Positions 43,702 to 54,896 of a stretch of DNA of 64,000 nucleotides are shown piece by piece (the first letter of the stretch is position 1; the number at the start of each line of letters is the position of its first letter). The notes beneath the pieces are model-generated. The model did no database searches. It saw only the letters and a list, made by a program, of their open reading frames with translations, and was not told where the DNA came from. The position numbers and the translations under genes are program-made. This DNA is from DATFVJ01 sp963851085 (GTDB lineage: Bacteria > Actinomycetota > Actinomycetes > Streptosporangiales > Streptosporangiaceae). Location of the stretch: contig CAWKNX010000013.1 of the NCBI GenBank assembly GCA_963851085.1, positions 124,001-188,000 of the forward strand, given 5' to 3'.

Positions 43702-45024
43702 CTACAGCCGTGCCAGGGACGCCCCGACGATGCCGGCCACCTCGTCAAGCACGTCGGGAGTGTGTGCGGTGCTGAGGAACCACGGCTCCAGCGGATTCGG
43801 GTGGAAGTAGAGGCCGGCCTCCTGGCACAGCATCTGCAGCCTGCGGTGGCCAGCGAAGTCGATCAGCGGCATACCCGCGTCGTAGGCCATATCCGTGTCC
43901 GGCGCGCCGGTCAGGAGGGCCACCGACATCACCGATCCACAGCGTGTGATGCGCGCGTAGTGCCCGGCCGAAGCGAACACGTCGGTCAGCCGCTGCTCCA
44001 GATAGCCGCTGATGACTTCGAGGGTGTCGTACACCGACGGATCCCGCGTGAGCTTGCGGAGCATGGCCGCCGCGGCGGTGACCGCGGCGTGATTACCCGC
44101 GAAGACACCGGCGTGGAACGCCTGGTTGCGAGCGAGCGGCGCCATGATCTCCTTGCTGCCGCCGAACGCCGCGACCGGGAACCCGCCGCCGAGAACCTTG
44201 GACACGATCGTCAGGTCAGGCCGCAGCGACAGCCTCTCCTGTGCGCCGCCCAGGGCCACCCGGAAGCCGGTGATCACCTCGTCGAAGACCAGCAGCGCCC
44301 CGTGGCGGGCGGTCAGGTCGGCGAGTCGTTCCAGAAATCCAGGCAGCGGATGGACGATTCCCGCGTTGCCGCAGATCGGCTCGACGATCACGGCCGCTAT
44401 CTCGTCGCCGCGCGCCGCGAACAGGTCATCGAGCGCGCCAGGGTCATTCCAGGGGAGCTGGAGTGTGTGCGCGAGTGCCCCGGGAATCATCCCAGGCGCC
44501 CCTGGGACGGCGCCGTGCACACCCGCGCCGTCGTTCGTGATGGCCGCCTTGCGGAGCACGGTCTCGCTCCACCCGTGGTAGTGCCCGTCGAAGGTGACCA
44601 CCACGGTGCGGCCCGTGACGAACCGGGCAAGCCGTAGCGCGGAGGTGATCGCCTCGGTCCCCGAGTTGGCGAACCGGACCTGCTCGATCGTCGGCACGGT
44701 GGCCGCGATCAGCTCACCCGTCTGGTGGTCAAGCCGGTGCGGAATACCTGTGATGGCCCCAAGCCTCAGCCGATCGGCCACCACACCCAGGACATCCGGA
44801 TCGGAATAACCGAAGAGGTGCGGCCCATAGCCCATGTTCACATCGATGAGCGCATTGTCCTCGACGTCCCAGATACGGCAGCCGGCGGACCGGTCCAGCA
44901 CCAGCGGGGTCTGCATGCCGAGGTTTCGCATATTGCTGCTGCCGCCGCCGGCAATGACCTCGCGGGTGGCGTCAAGCAGCTGTTCACTGGTCACTCGCGT
45001 AATGTCAACCGTTAGCTGGGTCAT
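43702..45024 (-). CDS. Class III aminotransferase (glutamate-1-semialdehyde aminomutase-like)
   Basis: 440 aa from the ATG preceded by AAGGAGTC. Class III motifs: DVNMGYGPHLFGYSDPDVLG, RFANSGTEAITSALRLARF, TFDGHYHGWSE, VIVEPICGNAG, LLVFDEVITGFRVALGGAQ and the PLP lysine in TIVSKVLGGGFPVAAFGG. The sequence type is that of GSAM and of the related secondary-metabolism aminotransferases that act on carrier-bound beta-keto or aldehyde intermediates. Heme genes are absent, so a biosynthetic role such as amination of a polyketide intermediate is favoured (inference). A short 14-bp direct repeat (45045-45058, 45059-45072) precedes it. Confidence 0.86.
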   Translation of the reverse strand: MTQLTVDITRVTSEQLLDATREVIAGGGSSNMRNLGMQTPLVLDRSAGCRIWDVEDNALIDVNMGYGPHLFGYSDPDVLGVVADRLRLGAITGIPHRLDHQTGELIAATVPTIEQVRFANSGTEAITSALRLARFVTGRTVVVTFDGHYHGWSETVLRKAAITNDGAGVHGAVPGAPGMIPGALAHTLQLPWNDPGALDDLFAARGDEIAAVIVEPICGNAGIVHPLPGFLERLADLTARHGALLVFDEVITGFRVALGGAQERLSLRPDLTIVSKVLGGGFPVAAFGGSKEIMAPLARNQAFHAGVFAGNHAAVTAAAAMLRKLTRDPSVYDTLEVISGYLEQRLTDVFASAGHYARITRCGSVMSVALLTGAPDTDMAYDAGMPLIDFAGHRRLQMLCQEAGLYFHPNPLEPWFLSTAHTPDVLDEVAGIVGASLARL

Positions 45025-45110
45025 GGTGAATCGACTCCTTCTGGGGACAGCTTCTGTGGGACAGCTTCTGTGGCAGCTTGTATGGCAGATGCTGGGATGA
45101 ATGGCGCATA

Positions 45111-46166
45111 TCATGCGCAAGGTACGGTGACCGTCACATAGGGTGGGTCGGCTGGAATATTGGCCAGATCGGCTTCGAAAACAACGAAGTCGTCTCGGCG
45201 TTCCACTTCGGAAAACCGATTGAACTTGTATGAGACGTACATCATCCGGTTCCGGCCCGTCTGGACGAACTCGGCAAGCAGCCGGACACCCGCGGCGTCG
45301 GCCAGCCGCTTGATGTGATTGATCATGATGGCGCCGACGCCACGCGACATCACCCTGCACGACATGAGCAGCAGCTTGACGACCCAGGTCTCGTCGCTCT
45401 TCTCGACCAGCGCGAGACCGGTCGTGCCGTAAGGCCCGTACCGGTCCGCCAGCGTCGATGCGAGCAGGAGGTGCCGGTCTGACTTACGGAAGTTGTCCAG
45501 TTCCTGGTAGGAGTAGGTGTAGCCGGTCGTGTTGAGTTGATTCGTGCGCAGCGTCAGTTCTTCGGCGCGCTGCAGGTCGTCTTCCGTCGCCGCCATGATG
45601 GTGAAGTGCATCTGGAGGCTTTCGAGGAACGCTTCCTGCACCCCGCTGAAGTCGGCCTCGGCGACTTTCCTTTCCTGGTCCGCCTGGTACATCAGGCGCC
45701 GCTTGCGCGAGTCGTCGGTCACGAACTCCGGTGTGAACTCGGCTCGCCCGGTGAGCGCACCCGCGTCCGTGGCGTCGAGGCACAGCACCTCGGGCAGGGC
45801 GAAAGCCACCTCCGCACGCTCGAAAGGCTGGTCATCAATGAAGGCAAGCGTGTCAATCCCGATGTTGAGATCCGCGGCGATCGCCTTCACTGAGGCTGAT
45901 TTCGCGTCCCAGCCGATCTGCGGATAGAGGAAGTACTCATGCAAGCCGAATTCTTTGAGTTTGGCGATCGCCGCATCGTGGTCATTGCGGCTGGCGATGG
46001 AGTGGATGATTCCCCGTTCGTCCAGCGTCTTGATGGTGGCGACGGCCTCGGGAAACGGCTTGACGTCATCGTTCTCCAGCAGAATGCCCTGCCAGAGGGT
46101 GTTGTCGAGATCCCACACCAGGCATTTCACGGTCTTGCGGGGACTGTTACGCTCATCGCTGCTCAT
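45111..46166 (-). CDS. fkbH: FkbH-like HAD protein (glyceryl-ACP formation)
   Basis: 351 aa from the ATG preceded by GAGGGAGG. The HAD motif I is VKCLVWDLDNTLWQGIL, motif III region DAKSASVKAIAADLNIG, and the DxxxxE end LAFIDDQPFERAEV. The C-terminal GNAT-like part has LTLRTNQLNTTGYTYSYQEL and YGPYGTTGLALVEK. FkbH proteins convert 1,3-bisphosphoglycerate to glyceryl-S-ACP, the first step of hydroxy-/methoxymalonyl-ACP synthesis. Three partner genes (FkbI, J, K types) follow the expected set just upstream. No FkbG O-methyltransferase is found, so the unit is probably hydroxymalonyl-ACP. Confidence 0.9.
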   Translation of the reverse strand: MSSDERNSPRKTVKCLVWDLDNTLWQGILLENDDVKPFPEAVATIKTLDERGIIHSIASRNDHDAAIAKLKEFGLHEYFLYPQIGWDAKSASVKAIAADLNIGIDTLAFIDDQPFERAEVAFALPEVLCLDATDAGALTGRAEFTPEFVTDDSRKRRLMYQADQERKVAEADFSGVQEAFLESLQMHFTIMAATEDDLQRAEELTLRTNQLNTTGYTYSYQELDNFRKSDRHLLLASTLADRYGPYGTTGLALVEKSDETWVVKLLLMSCRVMSRGVGAIMINHIKRLADAAGVRLLAEFVQTGRNRMMYVSYKFNRFSEVERRDDFVVFEADLANIPADPPYVTVTVPCA

Positions 46167-46226
46167 TCTTGCCTCCCTCGCCCTGCGGATTGCAGCACGC
46201 CGCATCCGGGAAAAGTCCACGCCGCG

Positions 46227-46295
46227 GCCCCAGATGATTTCGGTCACGCACCGCCCCGGATAAGTTCCGTCACGCCGCGCCCCGGATGATTTCGG

Positions 46296-46310
<15 letters not shown>
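46227..46310. repeat. Imperfect ~26-bp tandem repeats at the FkbI stop
   Basis: Three and a half diverged copies of a unit like GCCCCGGATGATTTCGGTCA lie from 46227 to 46310 and run into the last codons of the acyl-CoA dehydrogenase gene. They fill the gap before the FkbH gene and probably arose by slippage. Confidence 0.6.
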
Positions 46311-47450
<1,140 letters not shown>

Positions 47451-47456
47451 GGCAGC

Positions 47457-47702
47457 CTACGTTCCCGCTGGCACAGCGAGCTTGCCGTCGACGAACTGCG
47501 CGATCGCGTCGATAGACCGGAAATTCTCGAAATCCAGATCCTCGTCGTCAAGTGTGATCGAGAAGTCCTTCTCCACCATGGCGATGAGCTGCATTACGAA
47601 CAGCGAATTCGAGTAGCCGCTGGCGAAGATGTCTTCGTCGTCAGCGAAATTGTGCTCCTTGAAATATTGGCCCAGGAAATTCCTGACCTTCGCCCTGATC
47701 AT
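47457..47702 (-). CDS. fkbJ: Acyl carrier protein (FkbJ-like)
   Basis: 81 aa stand-alone carrier: FLGQYFKEHNFADDEDIFAS, then GYSNSLFVMQLIAMVEKDF with the phosphopantetheine serine in the NSLF motif (usual DSL replaced by NSL), and SITLDDEDLDFENFRSIDAI. This is the dedicated carrier on which glyceryl-ACP is oxidised to hydroxymalonyl-ACP. It lies directly between the FkbK and FkbI genes. Confidence 0.9.
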   Translation of the reverse strand: MIRAKVRNFLGQYFKEHNFADDEDIFASGYSNSLFVMQLIAMVEKDFSITLDDEDLDFENFRSIDAIAQFVDGKLAVPAGT

Positions 47703-47725
47703 TGAGGTGCACCTTCCTTTTGTTC

Positions 47726-48604
47726 CTACCGATAGTCGTAGAAGCCGCGGCCGCTCTTGCGGCCGTGCAGGCCAGCATCGACAAGCTGCTTCAGCAGCGG
47801 GCACGGCCGGTACTTGCTGTCGCCGAAGCTCTCGTGCAGGCCTTCGATCGACAGGAGAATGGTGTCGAGGCCGATGAGGTCCGCGGTCTCCAGCGGGCCC
47901 ATAGTGTGCCCGAAACAGCCCTTGAAGATCCGGTCGATCTCGATCGCGGCGGCCACCCGCTCGTGGACCAGATAGGCGGCCTCGTTGACGGTCAGCATCA
48001 GCACGCGGTTGGAGACGAAGCCTGGGGAGTCGGCGACCACGACCCCCTCCTTGCCGATCGCGGAAAGCAGGCCAAGCATCGCCTGCACGGTCTCGTCCGA
48101 GGTGTGGTAGCCCTTGATCACCTCTACCATCGGCTTGAGCGAGACAGGATTCATGAAGTGGGCGCCGATGACCTTGTCGGGGCGACCGGTTATCCCGCCG
48201 GCCCTCGTGACCGGAATGCACGAGGTGTTCACGGCGAAGATCACGTCGGGCTTGCACAACGAGTCGAGCGCCTCGAACACCGGCCGCTTGATGTCCCAGT
48301 CTTCTGTGACGTTCTCGATGACGAAGTCGGCATCTGCGACGTCCGCGATGTCGGTGGTGAAGGTGATGCGGTCGAGGATCTCGGCGCGGTTCACCTTGGC
48401 CGGAGCTGCTATACCGTTCCGCGCGCTCAGCATCCGCTGGAAACGAAGGCTGAGCTCGATGTTCTGGCGCGCCCGCGCAAGGGCGGCCGTGGTGACGTCC
48501 GTCAGGACGACGCCGAATCCAGCTTGGGCAAGCACTTGGGCTACCTCGCTGCCCATCACGCCCGCCCCGATCACACCAACGGTCCGTATTCCGATATTCG
48601 ACAT
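47726..48604 (-). CDS. fkbK: 3-hydroxyacyl-CoA dehydrogenase (FkbK-like)
   Basis: 292 aa, start with GGGAAGG upstream. Rossmann motif VGVIGAGVMGSEVAQVLAQA, then the catalytic pattern NTSCIPVTRAG and IGAHFMNPVSLKPMVEVIKG with the active-site His, and NRVLMLTVNEAAYLV. In this operon context it oxidises the glyceryl-ACP C3 hydroxyl with NAD(P) on the way to hydroxymalonyl-ACP. Beta-oxidation use is less likely because the neighbours form the full extender-unit set. Confidence 0.9.
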   Translation of the reverse strand: MSNIGIRTVGVIGAGVMGSEVAQVLAQAGFGVVLTDVTTAALARARQNIELSLRFQRMLSARNGIAAPAKVNRAEILDRITFTTDIADVADADFVIENVTEDWDIKRPVFEALDSLCKPDVIFAVNTSCIPVTRAGGITGRPDKVIGAHFMNPVSLKPMVEVIKGYHTSDETVQAMLGLLSAIGKEGVVVADSPGFVSNRVLMLTVNEAAYLVHERVAAAIEIDRIFKGCFGHTMGPLETADLIGLDTILLSIEGLHESFGDSKYRPCPLLKQLVDAGLHGRKSGRGFYDYR

Positions 48605-48666
48605 GATGTCCTTCCCAGGGTTTCGCACTCCGGCGGTCTCGAAGGTGGGGCTTGGTCAGCGCACGG

Positions 48667-51600
48667 CTATGCGCCAGCTATCCCGTCTGCGACGCTGGCC
48701 CGGAGGACGTCCGCCAGGCTGGCGACGGTCGGTGCATCGAAAATCGCTCCTACCGGCAGGTCCACGGCGAAGGTCTCGCGCAGCCGCGGCACAAGTTGAA
48801 GGCCGAGCAGTGAGTGCCCGCCGAGGTCGAAGAAGTGGTCGTGGACCCCGACCTTCTCCACGCCCAGAAGCTCCTGCCACAGCTCGGCGAGCCGTTCCTC
48901 GACGCTGTCCCGCGGCGCCTCGTATGGGGTAAGCAGGTCCGGCCGCGGGTGCGAGAAGACCGTCTGGACTTGCCCGCCCGCCGGCTCGCTGTCTGCTGTC
49001 GCGGAGCTTGAGCGGGCCTGCGCCACCTGGTCGAGCACGCTCGGCAGTTCGCGCGTGCTCACCATGATCTGAGGGGTCAGGCCCGATGTCAGGATCCGGC
49101 CGAGCACCTCGGTTCCCTCGGCGGGAGACATGCCGTGATCCAGCGCCGACTGGAGGAATCCAGCCGCCGGCTCGGCCCGGCCGTTCGCACCGCCGGTCGC
49201 CCGGCCGGCCGCACCGCCGGTCGCCCGGCAGGCCGCACCGCCGGTCACCGGGTCGCCGTCATGGACCGGCGGGTGATCGTAGAGCTCTGTCTTTCCGGCG
49301 CTCGCGGCCTGCGCCACGGTGAGCCGTTCATCCAGGTCATGCACTCGTTTCAGGACGAACCGCTCGGCCCGCACCAGTTCGTGGCCGCCGGTGTCGGTGA
49401 TGGTGACGTCGGAGGTCACGGTCTCCTTGCCTACCTGATCGCCGTCCCGGTACGTCTGGTGGCTGTAGACGGCCGCCGCGAGCGGGGCGAACAACCGGAT
49501 CCGCCCGTAGGAGATCGGGATTCTGAACTCCCTCGCGTGATACACGCCGACAAAGGCGGTCGCGATGTCCATCAGCGCCGGATGCAGCGACAACTGGTCC
49601 AGCTCGGCACCGAACCGTGCTGGCAGCTCGAGCCGGGCCAGGAACTGGCCGTCCCCGACATACATCCGCTGCAGGCACTGGGACCTGGCCCCGAAGCCCA
49701 TCGGGCCGTCATGCTCAGGTCGGCCGATGTCGCGTAGCCCGGAACACTCGATCAGCGCCTTGATGTCGAGCCGGCGCGGTCGCGCGTCGCCAAGTCCGGC
49801 CACCCGGCCCGACGAATGCAACTGCCACCGCTCGGAGCCGCCGCCCGAAGGATCCTGGTGAGCGCTGATGACGGCGAAGCTCGTGCCGCTCTGGTCTCGC
49901 TTGAGCACGACGCGCACCTGCTTGCGGCCGTCTTCTGGTACCACGATCGGGGTGTAGAAGGTCACCTCCGTCAGCTCGATGCCCGCCGTGGACGGGTCTG
50001 CCTGAGCACCGTCATCGGCGTGCGCACGCTCATCGGCGAAGGCCGCGCGGACAAGCTCCAGATGCCCGACTCCGGGCACCACCGGTCGGCCGAGCATGCG
50101 GTGCTCGTCGACGAGCCAGGAGTCGGTAGCGCCGAAATGGCTGACGTAGATCGAGACACGCTCGTCCGTGCCAGCCAGCCGCCGCTCAAGGAACGGGTGG
50201 CGCACCTCGCGCTCACCGGAACGCCCGCGGTCACAGGAACGCTCTCGGTCACCGGAACGCTCTCGGCCGGGCGGACCGCCGACCGGACCGCCAGCGGAAC
50301 GGGCGGCGGCACCGCCAACTGTCCGGGCCGCCATGCCGACTCCTTGCCAGGCGTCCCAGTTCACCGAGACGACCGGCCGCCGGCCCGCCGCCTCGTCTGC
50401 GCCGTCATCGAGGTGCGCCAGCGCGTCGAGGAAGGCGTTGGCCGCGCAGTAGTCGACCTGCCCGACCCCCCCGGTGACGGCGATGCCCGAGGAGCAGTAC
50501 ACCAGGAAGTCCAGCGGGAGCGACGCGCACGCGCGGCGCAGCGCCAGGGCCCCCTGCACCTTGGGCGCCAGGACCGCGGCGGCGGACCCGGCGTCCTTCA
50601 GCTGGATGAGCCCGCCGCCGGGCACCCCGGCAGCGTGCACGACCCCGTTGATCGCGCCGAACCGCTCGGTCGCCTCCGCCACGACGGCGCTCAGCCGGTC
50701 GGCGTCGGTGACGTCCGCGGTCGCGACCATGACGGTGCCGCCGGCTGCCTCCAGCCGCCGCACAGCCCTGATCCGGTCAGCGGTCTCGTCGCCCGGGGGC
50801 CGGCTCGCCCATTGCGGCCACTCCTCCCGCGGTGGCAGGCCGGAGCGCGCCACGAGCACCAGGTTCGCCTGGACCGTACTGGCCAGATACTCGGCCAGGG
50901 ACAGGCCGATGCCACCCAGGCCACCCGTGATCAGGTACGTGCCGCCGGTACGGAACCGCTGGTGCCCGGACGGGTGTTCCAGCCGGACTGGCTGGAACGA
51001 CTGCCGCATGCGCAGCCGTCCACGGATCGCCGCGATCTCGGTGCCGGTGCTGTCCTGGACGGGCCTGTCCAGCACCGTCAGGAGCTGGTCCGCCAGCGCG
51101 GGACCGCCAGCCGCGGGCCCACCGGTCACGGGCCCACCGGTCACGGGCGGTGCGATGTCGACGCTGCGGCAGGTGACCGCCGGATTCTCCAGCGGCCAGA
51201 CCCGGCACGGTCCCAGTGCCAGGGCCTTGGCCGGCTGCGGCTGGTCACCGTCGACGAGGCCGTGCATCCCGGTGGAGACCACCGAGACCTCGATCGCCGC
51301 GGTCAGGGTCTCGCGGCCGATCGCCTGGGCCAGCGACAGCAGGCTGGTGAAGCCGTCTCGCGCCAGGTCCTCGGCCACCGAGGGGTCGGCCGGGTCGCCG
51401 GGACGCGCGGTGACCAGCCACAGGTGGACGATCCTGGGCGGCAGGCCGCCGGTGGCCTTGATCCGCCGCAGCAGTTCGACGTAGTCGTCGCCGTTGCCCG
51501 GATCGATCAGGTACGACCCGTCGGCCCGGGCGGCGAACTCCGCGCCACGCCGTACCACGGTCACGCTGTCCCCGCGTTCGGTCAACCGGCTGCTGAGCAG

Positions 51601-54576
51601 GTCGGCGACGCCGAGCCGGTCGGCGAAGACCAGCCAGCGGCCAGGCTCACGGTCCCCGGTGTCGGGCAGGGCCCGTGGCAGGGCCGGCGGCAGGGCACGT
51701 GGCAGCGGCTCCCACTGCGGTGTGTAGAACCAGTCGGCGAGCTCCTGCCGCCCGCCGCCCGCGGTGGGGTGCATGTCCACGGCGGTGCTGCCCGCGGTCT
51801 GGCCCGCGGTCTGGCCCGCTCCGGCCCTGTCGGCATGGCCCGCGGCCGGCCAGTACCGGCGGCGCTGGAACGGATAGGTCGGCAGCGGCACACGGCGGCG
51901 CGCTGGCTGGACGCCGTCCCAGTCGATGTCGACGCCGCACAGCCACAGTTTGGCGGTAGTGGCCGCCATGGACGCTACGTCGGAACCACCGTCATGAGCG
52001 CCGGGCAGCGAACCGAGCACCAGGGATCCGGCCCCGGCGTCGCGGGGCCTGGCCTGCTGCGCCATGGACCCCAGCGGCTGGCCCACCCCGATCTCCAGCA
52101 TGACCCGTCCGGGCTGCTGCCAGAGCCGGCGCACCCCGTCACCGAACCGGACGGCCCCACGCAGGTGACGCCCGTAGTAGGCCGCATCGACCGCGTCGGC
52201 GTCGGTGATCCAGTCGCCCGTTACGTTGGACACGTAGCGGATGGCCGGCCGGCTGCGTGGGACGCGCTGGACCAGCGCGCTGAACGTCGCGACCAGCGGA
52301 TCCATCATCCCGGAGTGGAACGCGTGCGTGGTGCGCAGCCGCCGCGAGGCCATGCCGTCACCGGTGAGCCGGTCCTCGAGTGCGGCGACGGACCGCTCCG
52401 GCCCGGCCACGACGCACAGATCGCCGCTGTTTACCGCGGCGATGGAGAGGTCGGCGTCGAGCAGCCTGGCCACCGCTTCCTCAGGTAGCTGTACGGCGAG
52501 CATCGCGCCACCAGGCAGCTCATTGATCATCCGTGCGCGTTCGGCCACCAGGAACAGGGCGTCCTCGAGCGAGAACACCCCGGCCAGCGTGGCGGCGACG
52601 TATTCACCGAGGCTGTAGCCGATGAGCGCGTCCGGGCGAACTCCGCGGGACAGCCAGACCTGGGCGAGCGCATACTCGATGGCGAACATCGCGGGCTGGG
52701 CGTACCGGGTCTCGTCCAAGGTGGACCGGCCGGGCTGCTGCGCGGACCGGCCGAGCATGGCGCGCAGGTCGGGCTTGGCCGGCGCGGCGCTGCGCGGCCG
52801 CTGCGGCGGATACAAGACGGGCCGCAGGTCCACGGCCGCGCTGTCGTGGAGAATCTCCAGGCAGCGGTCGAGCTCGCGCCGGAACACCGGCTCGGACTCA
52901 TGTAGCTCCTGGCCCATGTTCTCGTGCTGCTCGCCCAGCCCCGGCAGCAGAAACGCGACCTGCCGCGCGGTACCGGTGGAGCTGAGCGACAGGACGCGCT
53001 GCGGGCTGCGGGCGCGCAACGCCTCGACGGCGTCGTCACGGTCCCGCGCCACAAGCACCCTGCGGTGGCCGAAAGCGTGCCGTCCGGCCTGAAGCGTCCA
53101 GGCGGCCTCGGCCAGCCCGATTCCGGGATGGTTCGCGAGGTGGTGGGCCAGCCGGTCGGTGGCGGGGTCCAGTGCCGCCGCATCGTGTGCGGACAGCGGC
53201 AGAATGTGCACGCAGTCCGCCGGCTTCGCCGGAGGGTCCGCCGCCGAGAAGGGTGCGGCTGGGCTTGGTGCCACGAGACTAGGTGCCTCTTCAAGGATCA
53301 TGTGGACGCCCGTGCCGCCCATGCCGAAGGAACTCACCCCGGCTCGCCGGGGAGCGCCGTTCGCGTGCCACGGGGTGAGTTCGGCGTTGACATGGAACGG
53401 AGAGCCGGCGAAGTCGATCCGCGGGTTGGGCTGCGTGAAGTGCAGGCTGGGCGGGATCTCCTGGTTTTCCAGGGTCAGGATCGCCTTGATCAGCCCGGCG
53501 ATGCCGGCCGCGGCGTGCGTGTGCCCGATGTTGGTCTTGACCGAGCCGATCGCGCAGGTTCCGCCGGACCAGCCGGTTGCCAGGTACGCACGGGTAAGGG
53601 CGTCGACCTCGATCCTGTCCCCCAGCGGCGTGCCGCTCCCGTGGGTCTCGACATAGCCGATGGTGTCCGGCGCGACCTGGGCGCGCTCGAGCGCCGTCTG
53701 AACGATCCTGGCCTGACCCGCCACCCCGGGTGCGGAGAAGCCGACCCGGTCGGCGCCGTCGTTGCCCGCCGCCGATGCCTTGATGACCGCGCGGATCGTG
53801 TCGCCGTCCGCCAGCGCGTCGGCCAGCCGCTTCAGGACGACCAGCCCGGCGCCTTCGCCGATCACAGTGCCCTGGGCAGCGGCGTCGAACGCCCGGCAGT
53901 GGCCGTCTGGAGAATAGATCCCGCCCTTGTAGAACTGGTAGCCGGGATATTCGCCGGAGCGGATCGTGGCGCCACCGGCGATCGCGAGATCGCAGGAGCC
54001 GGTGCGCAGCGACTCGCATGCGAGGTGCACCGCGACGAGCGCGGTGGAACAGGCGGTCTGCACGGAGATCGAGGGGCCGTTGAGGTTCAGCTTGAACGAG
54101 ATTCTCGTCGCCAGGTAGTCCGCGTCGTTGGACACGCCGGCCAGGAACTGCTCGGAGGGTTCGGTGCGGGGGCCGAGCAGCTTCAGGTAGTCGCTCTTGT
54201 AGGAGCCCGCGAAGACGCCCACCCGGGCAGCGATGTTCCTGGGATCATGGCCGCTGTCCTCCAGCGCTTCCCACGCGCACTCGAGCATGACCCGGTGCTG
54301 CGGGTCCATGAGGGTCGCCTCTTTTGGATTGATGCCAAAAAGGCCCGCATCGAACAGGTCCGAACCAGCGATTACGCCGGCCGCAGGTACATAGTCAGGG
54401 TCGTCTATCAGGGCTCCAGGAACGCCGGCCGCGGCCAGCTCGTCATCGGAGAATACTGTGATCGCTTCGTCGCCTGACCGGAGGATCTGCCAGAACTCAG
54501 CCGGGCTCACTGCTCGGGGAAAACGGCAGCCTATGCCGACCACGGCAATTGCTTGTGCGCCAATGTCATCAGACAC
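48667..54576 (-). CDS. Modular type I PKS, KS-AT-KR-DH-ACP
   Basis: 1969 aa, GTG start. KS at ~8-430 with Cys176 (TACSTA), His in ETHGSGT and His in KTNIGHTHAA. AT at ~545-870 with Ser655 in GYSLGE and HAFHS, so not a methylmalonyl (YASH) type. A structural KR half starts near 965 (DWFYTPQWEPLP). The catalytic KR (~1185-1430) has GGLGGIG and Tyr1376 in DYCAANAF. DH (~1440-1745) has His1492 in DEHRMLGRPVVPG and Asp1670 in HPALMDIA. ACP has Ser1922 in GGHSLLGLQL. KR before DH is not the usual DH-KR order. There is no ER or TE domain. Gly/Thr/Arg-rich linker repeats occur near 1155-1165 and 1815-1840. It is the first gene of the long cluster transcript, followed by FkbK, J, I and H, so it likely uses hydroxymalonyl-ACP for one extension (inference). 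Confidence 0.92.
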   Translation of the reverse strand: MSDDIGAQAIAVVGIGCRFPRAVSPAEFWQILRSGDEAITVFSDDELAAAGVPGALIDDPDYVPAAGVIAGSDLFDAGLFGINPKEATLMDPQHRVMLECAWEALEDSGHDPRNIAARVGVFAGSYKSDYLKLLGPRTEPSEQFLAGVSNDADYLATRISFKLNLNGPSISVQTACSTALVAVHLACESLRTGSCDLAIAGGATIRSGEYPGYQFYKGGIYSPDGHCRAFDAAAQGTVIGEGAGLVVLKRLADALADGDTIRAVIKASAAGNDGADRVGFSAPGVAGQARIVQTALERAQVAPDTIGYVETHGSGTPLGDRIEVDALTRAYLATGWSGGTCAIGSVKTNIGHTHAAAGIAGLIKAILTLENQEIPPSLHFTQPNPRIDFAGSPFHVNAELTPWHANGAPRRAGVSSFGMGGTGVHMILEEAPSLVAPSPAAPFSAADPPAKPADCVHILPLSAHDAAALDPATDRLAHHLANHPGIGLAEAAWTLQAGRHAFGHRRVLVARDRDDAVEALRARSPQRVLSLSSTGTARQVAFLLPGLGEQHENMGQELHESEPVFRRELDRCLEILHDSAAVDLRPVLYPPQRPRSAAPAKPDLRAMLGRSAQQPGRSTLDETRYAQPAMFAIEYALAQVWLSRGVRPDALIGYSLGEYVAATLAGVFSLEDALFLVAERARMINELPGGAMLAVQLPEEAVARLLDADLSIAAVNSGDLCVVAGPERSVAALEDRLTGDGMASRRLRTTHAFHSGMMDPLVATFSALVQRVPRSRPAIRYVSNVTGDWITDADAVDAAYYGRHLRGAVRFGDGVRRLWQQPGRVMLEIGVGQPLGSMAQQARPRDAGAGSLVLGSLPGAHDGGSDVASMAATTAKLWLCGVDIDWDGVQPARRRVPLPTYPFQRRRYWPAAGHADRAGAGQTAGQTAGSTAVDMHPTAGGGRQELADWFYTPQWEPLPRALPPALPRALPDTGDREPGRWLVFADRLGVADLLSSRLTERGDSVTVVRRGAEFAARADGSYLIDPGNGDDYVELLRRIKATGGLPPRIVHLWLVTARPGDPADPSVAEDLARDGFTSLLSLAQAIGRETLTAAIEVSVVSTGMHGLVDGDQPQPAKALALGPCRVWPLENPAVTCRSVDIAPPVTGGPVTGGPAAGGPALADQLLTVLDRPVQDSTGTEIAAIRGRLRMRQSFQPVRLEHPSGHQRFRTGGTYLITGGLGGIGLSLAEYLASTVQANLVLVARSGLPPREEWPQWASRPPGDETADRIRAVRRLEAAGGTVMVATADVTDADRLSAVVAEATERFGAINGVVHAAGVPGGGLIQLKDAGSAAAVLAPKVQGALALRRACASLPLDFLVYCSSGIAVTGGVGQVDYCAANAFLDALAHLDDGADEAAGRRPVVSVNWDAWQGVGMAARTVGGAAARSAGGPVGGPPGRERSGDRERSCDRGRSGEREVRHPFLERRLAGTDERVSIYVSHFGATDSWLVDEHRMLGRPVVPGVGHLELVRAAFADERAHADDGAQADPSTAGIELTEVTFYTPIVVPEDGRKQVRVVLKRDQSGTSFAVISAHQDPSGGGSERWQLHSSGRVAGLGDARPRRLDIKALIECSGLRDIGRPEHDGPMGFGARSQCLQRMYVGDGQFLARLELPARFGAELDQLSLHPALMDIATAFVGVYHAREFRIPISYGRIRLFAPLAAAVYSHQTYRDGDQVGKETVTSDVTITDTGGHELVRAERFVLKRVHDLDERLTVAQAASAGKTELYDHPPVHDGDPVTGGAACRATGGAAGRATGGANGRAEPAAGFLQSALDHGMSPAEGTEVLGRILTSGLTPQIMVSTRELPSVLDQVAQARSSSATADSEPAGGQVQTVFSHPRPDLLTPYEAPRDSVEERLAELWQELLGVEKVGVHDHFFDLGGHSLLGLQLVPRLRETFAVDLPVGAIFDAPTVASLADVLRASVADGIAGA

Positions 54577-54896
54577 GAGAAGTGGTCACCTCCGATCAGA
54601 GAAACGCGGCAACGCCACGGACTAACCTAGTGTGATTGACGTGCGACTATCCGCCGTCGCCCGCAAGGGCGCGACGCTGGTTAATCGTTTATCCGCCGTC
54701 GCCCGCAAGGGCCCGGCGCTTGCTGATCGCTAGCTAATCGCTGGTGGCATGATCTGGCCAGGACTAATTCGGACGGCCCCGGCCGGGAGCCTGCCGCCGC
54801 CTTGCCCTCCTGGCTCAGCCGCGCTGAGCCTGGTCGAGGCCGCTGGCCTGCGAACCCGCCGACGCGGGCGGCCAGGCCGCCCAGATTGCCCCTGAC

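Noticed and set aside
49816..52488. Very long open frame (890 codons) on the plus strand opposite the PKS
   Set aside because: It mirrors the PKS frame in a GC-rich gene; the translation is low-complexity Arg/Gly/Pro with no family pattern, while the minus strand encodes clear AT and KR motifs.
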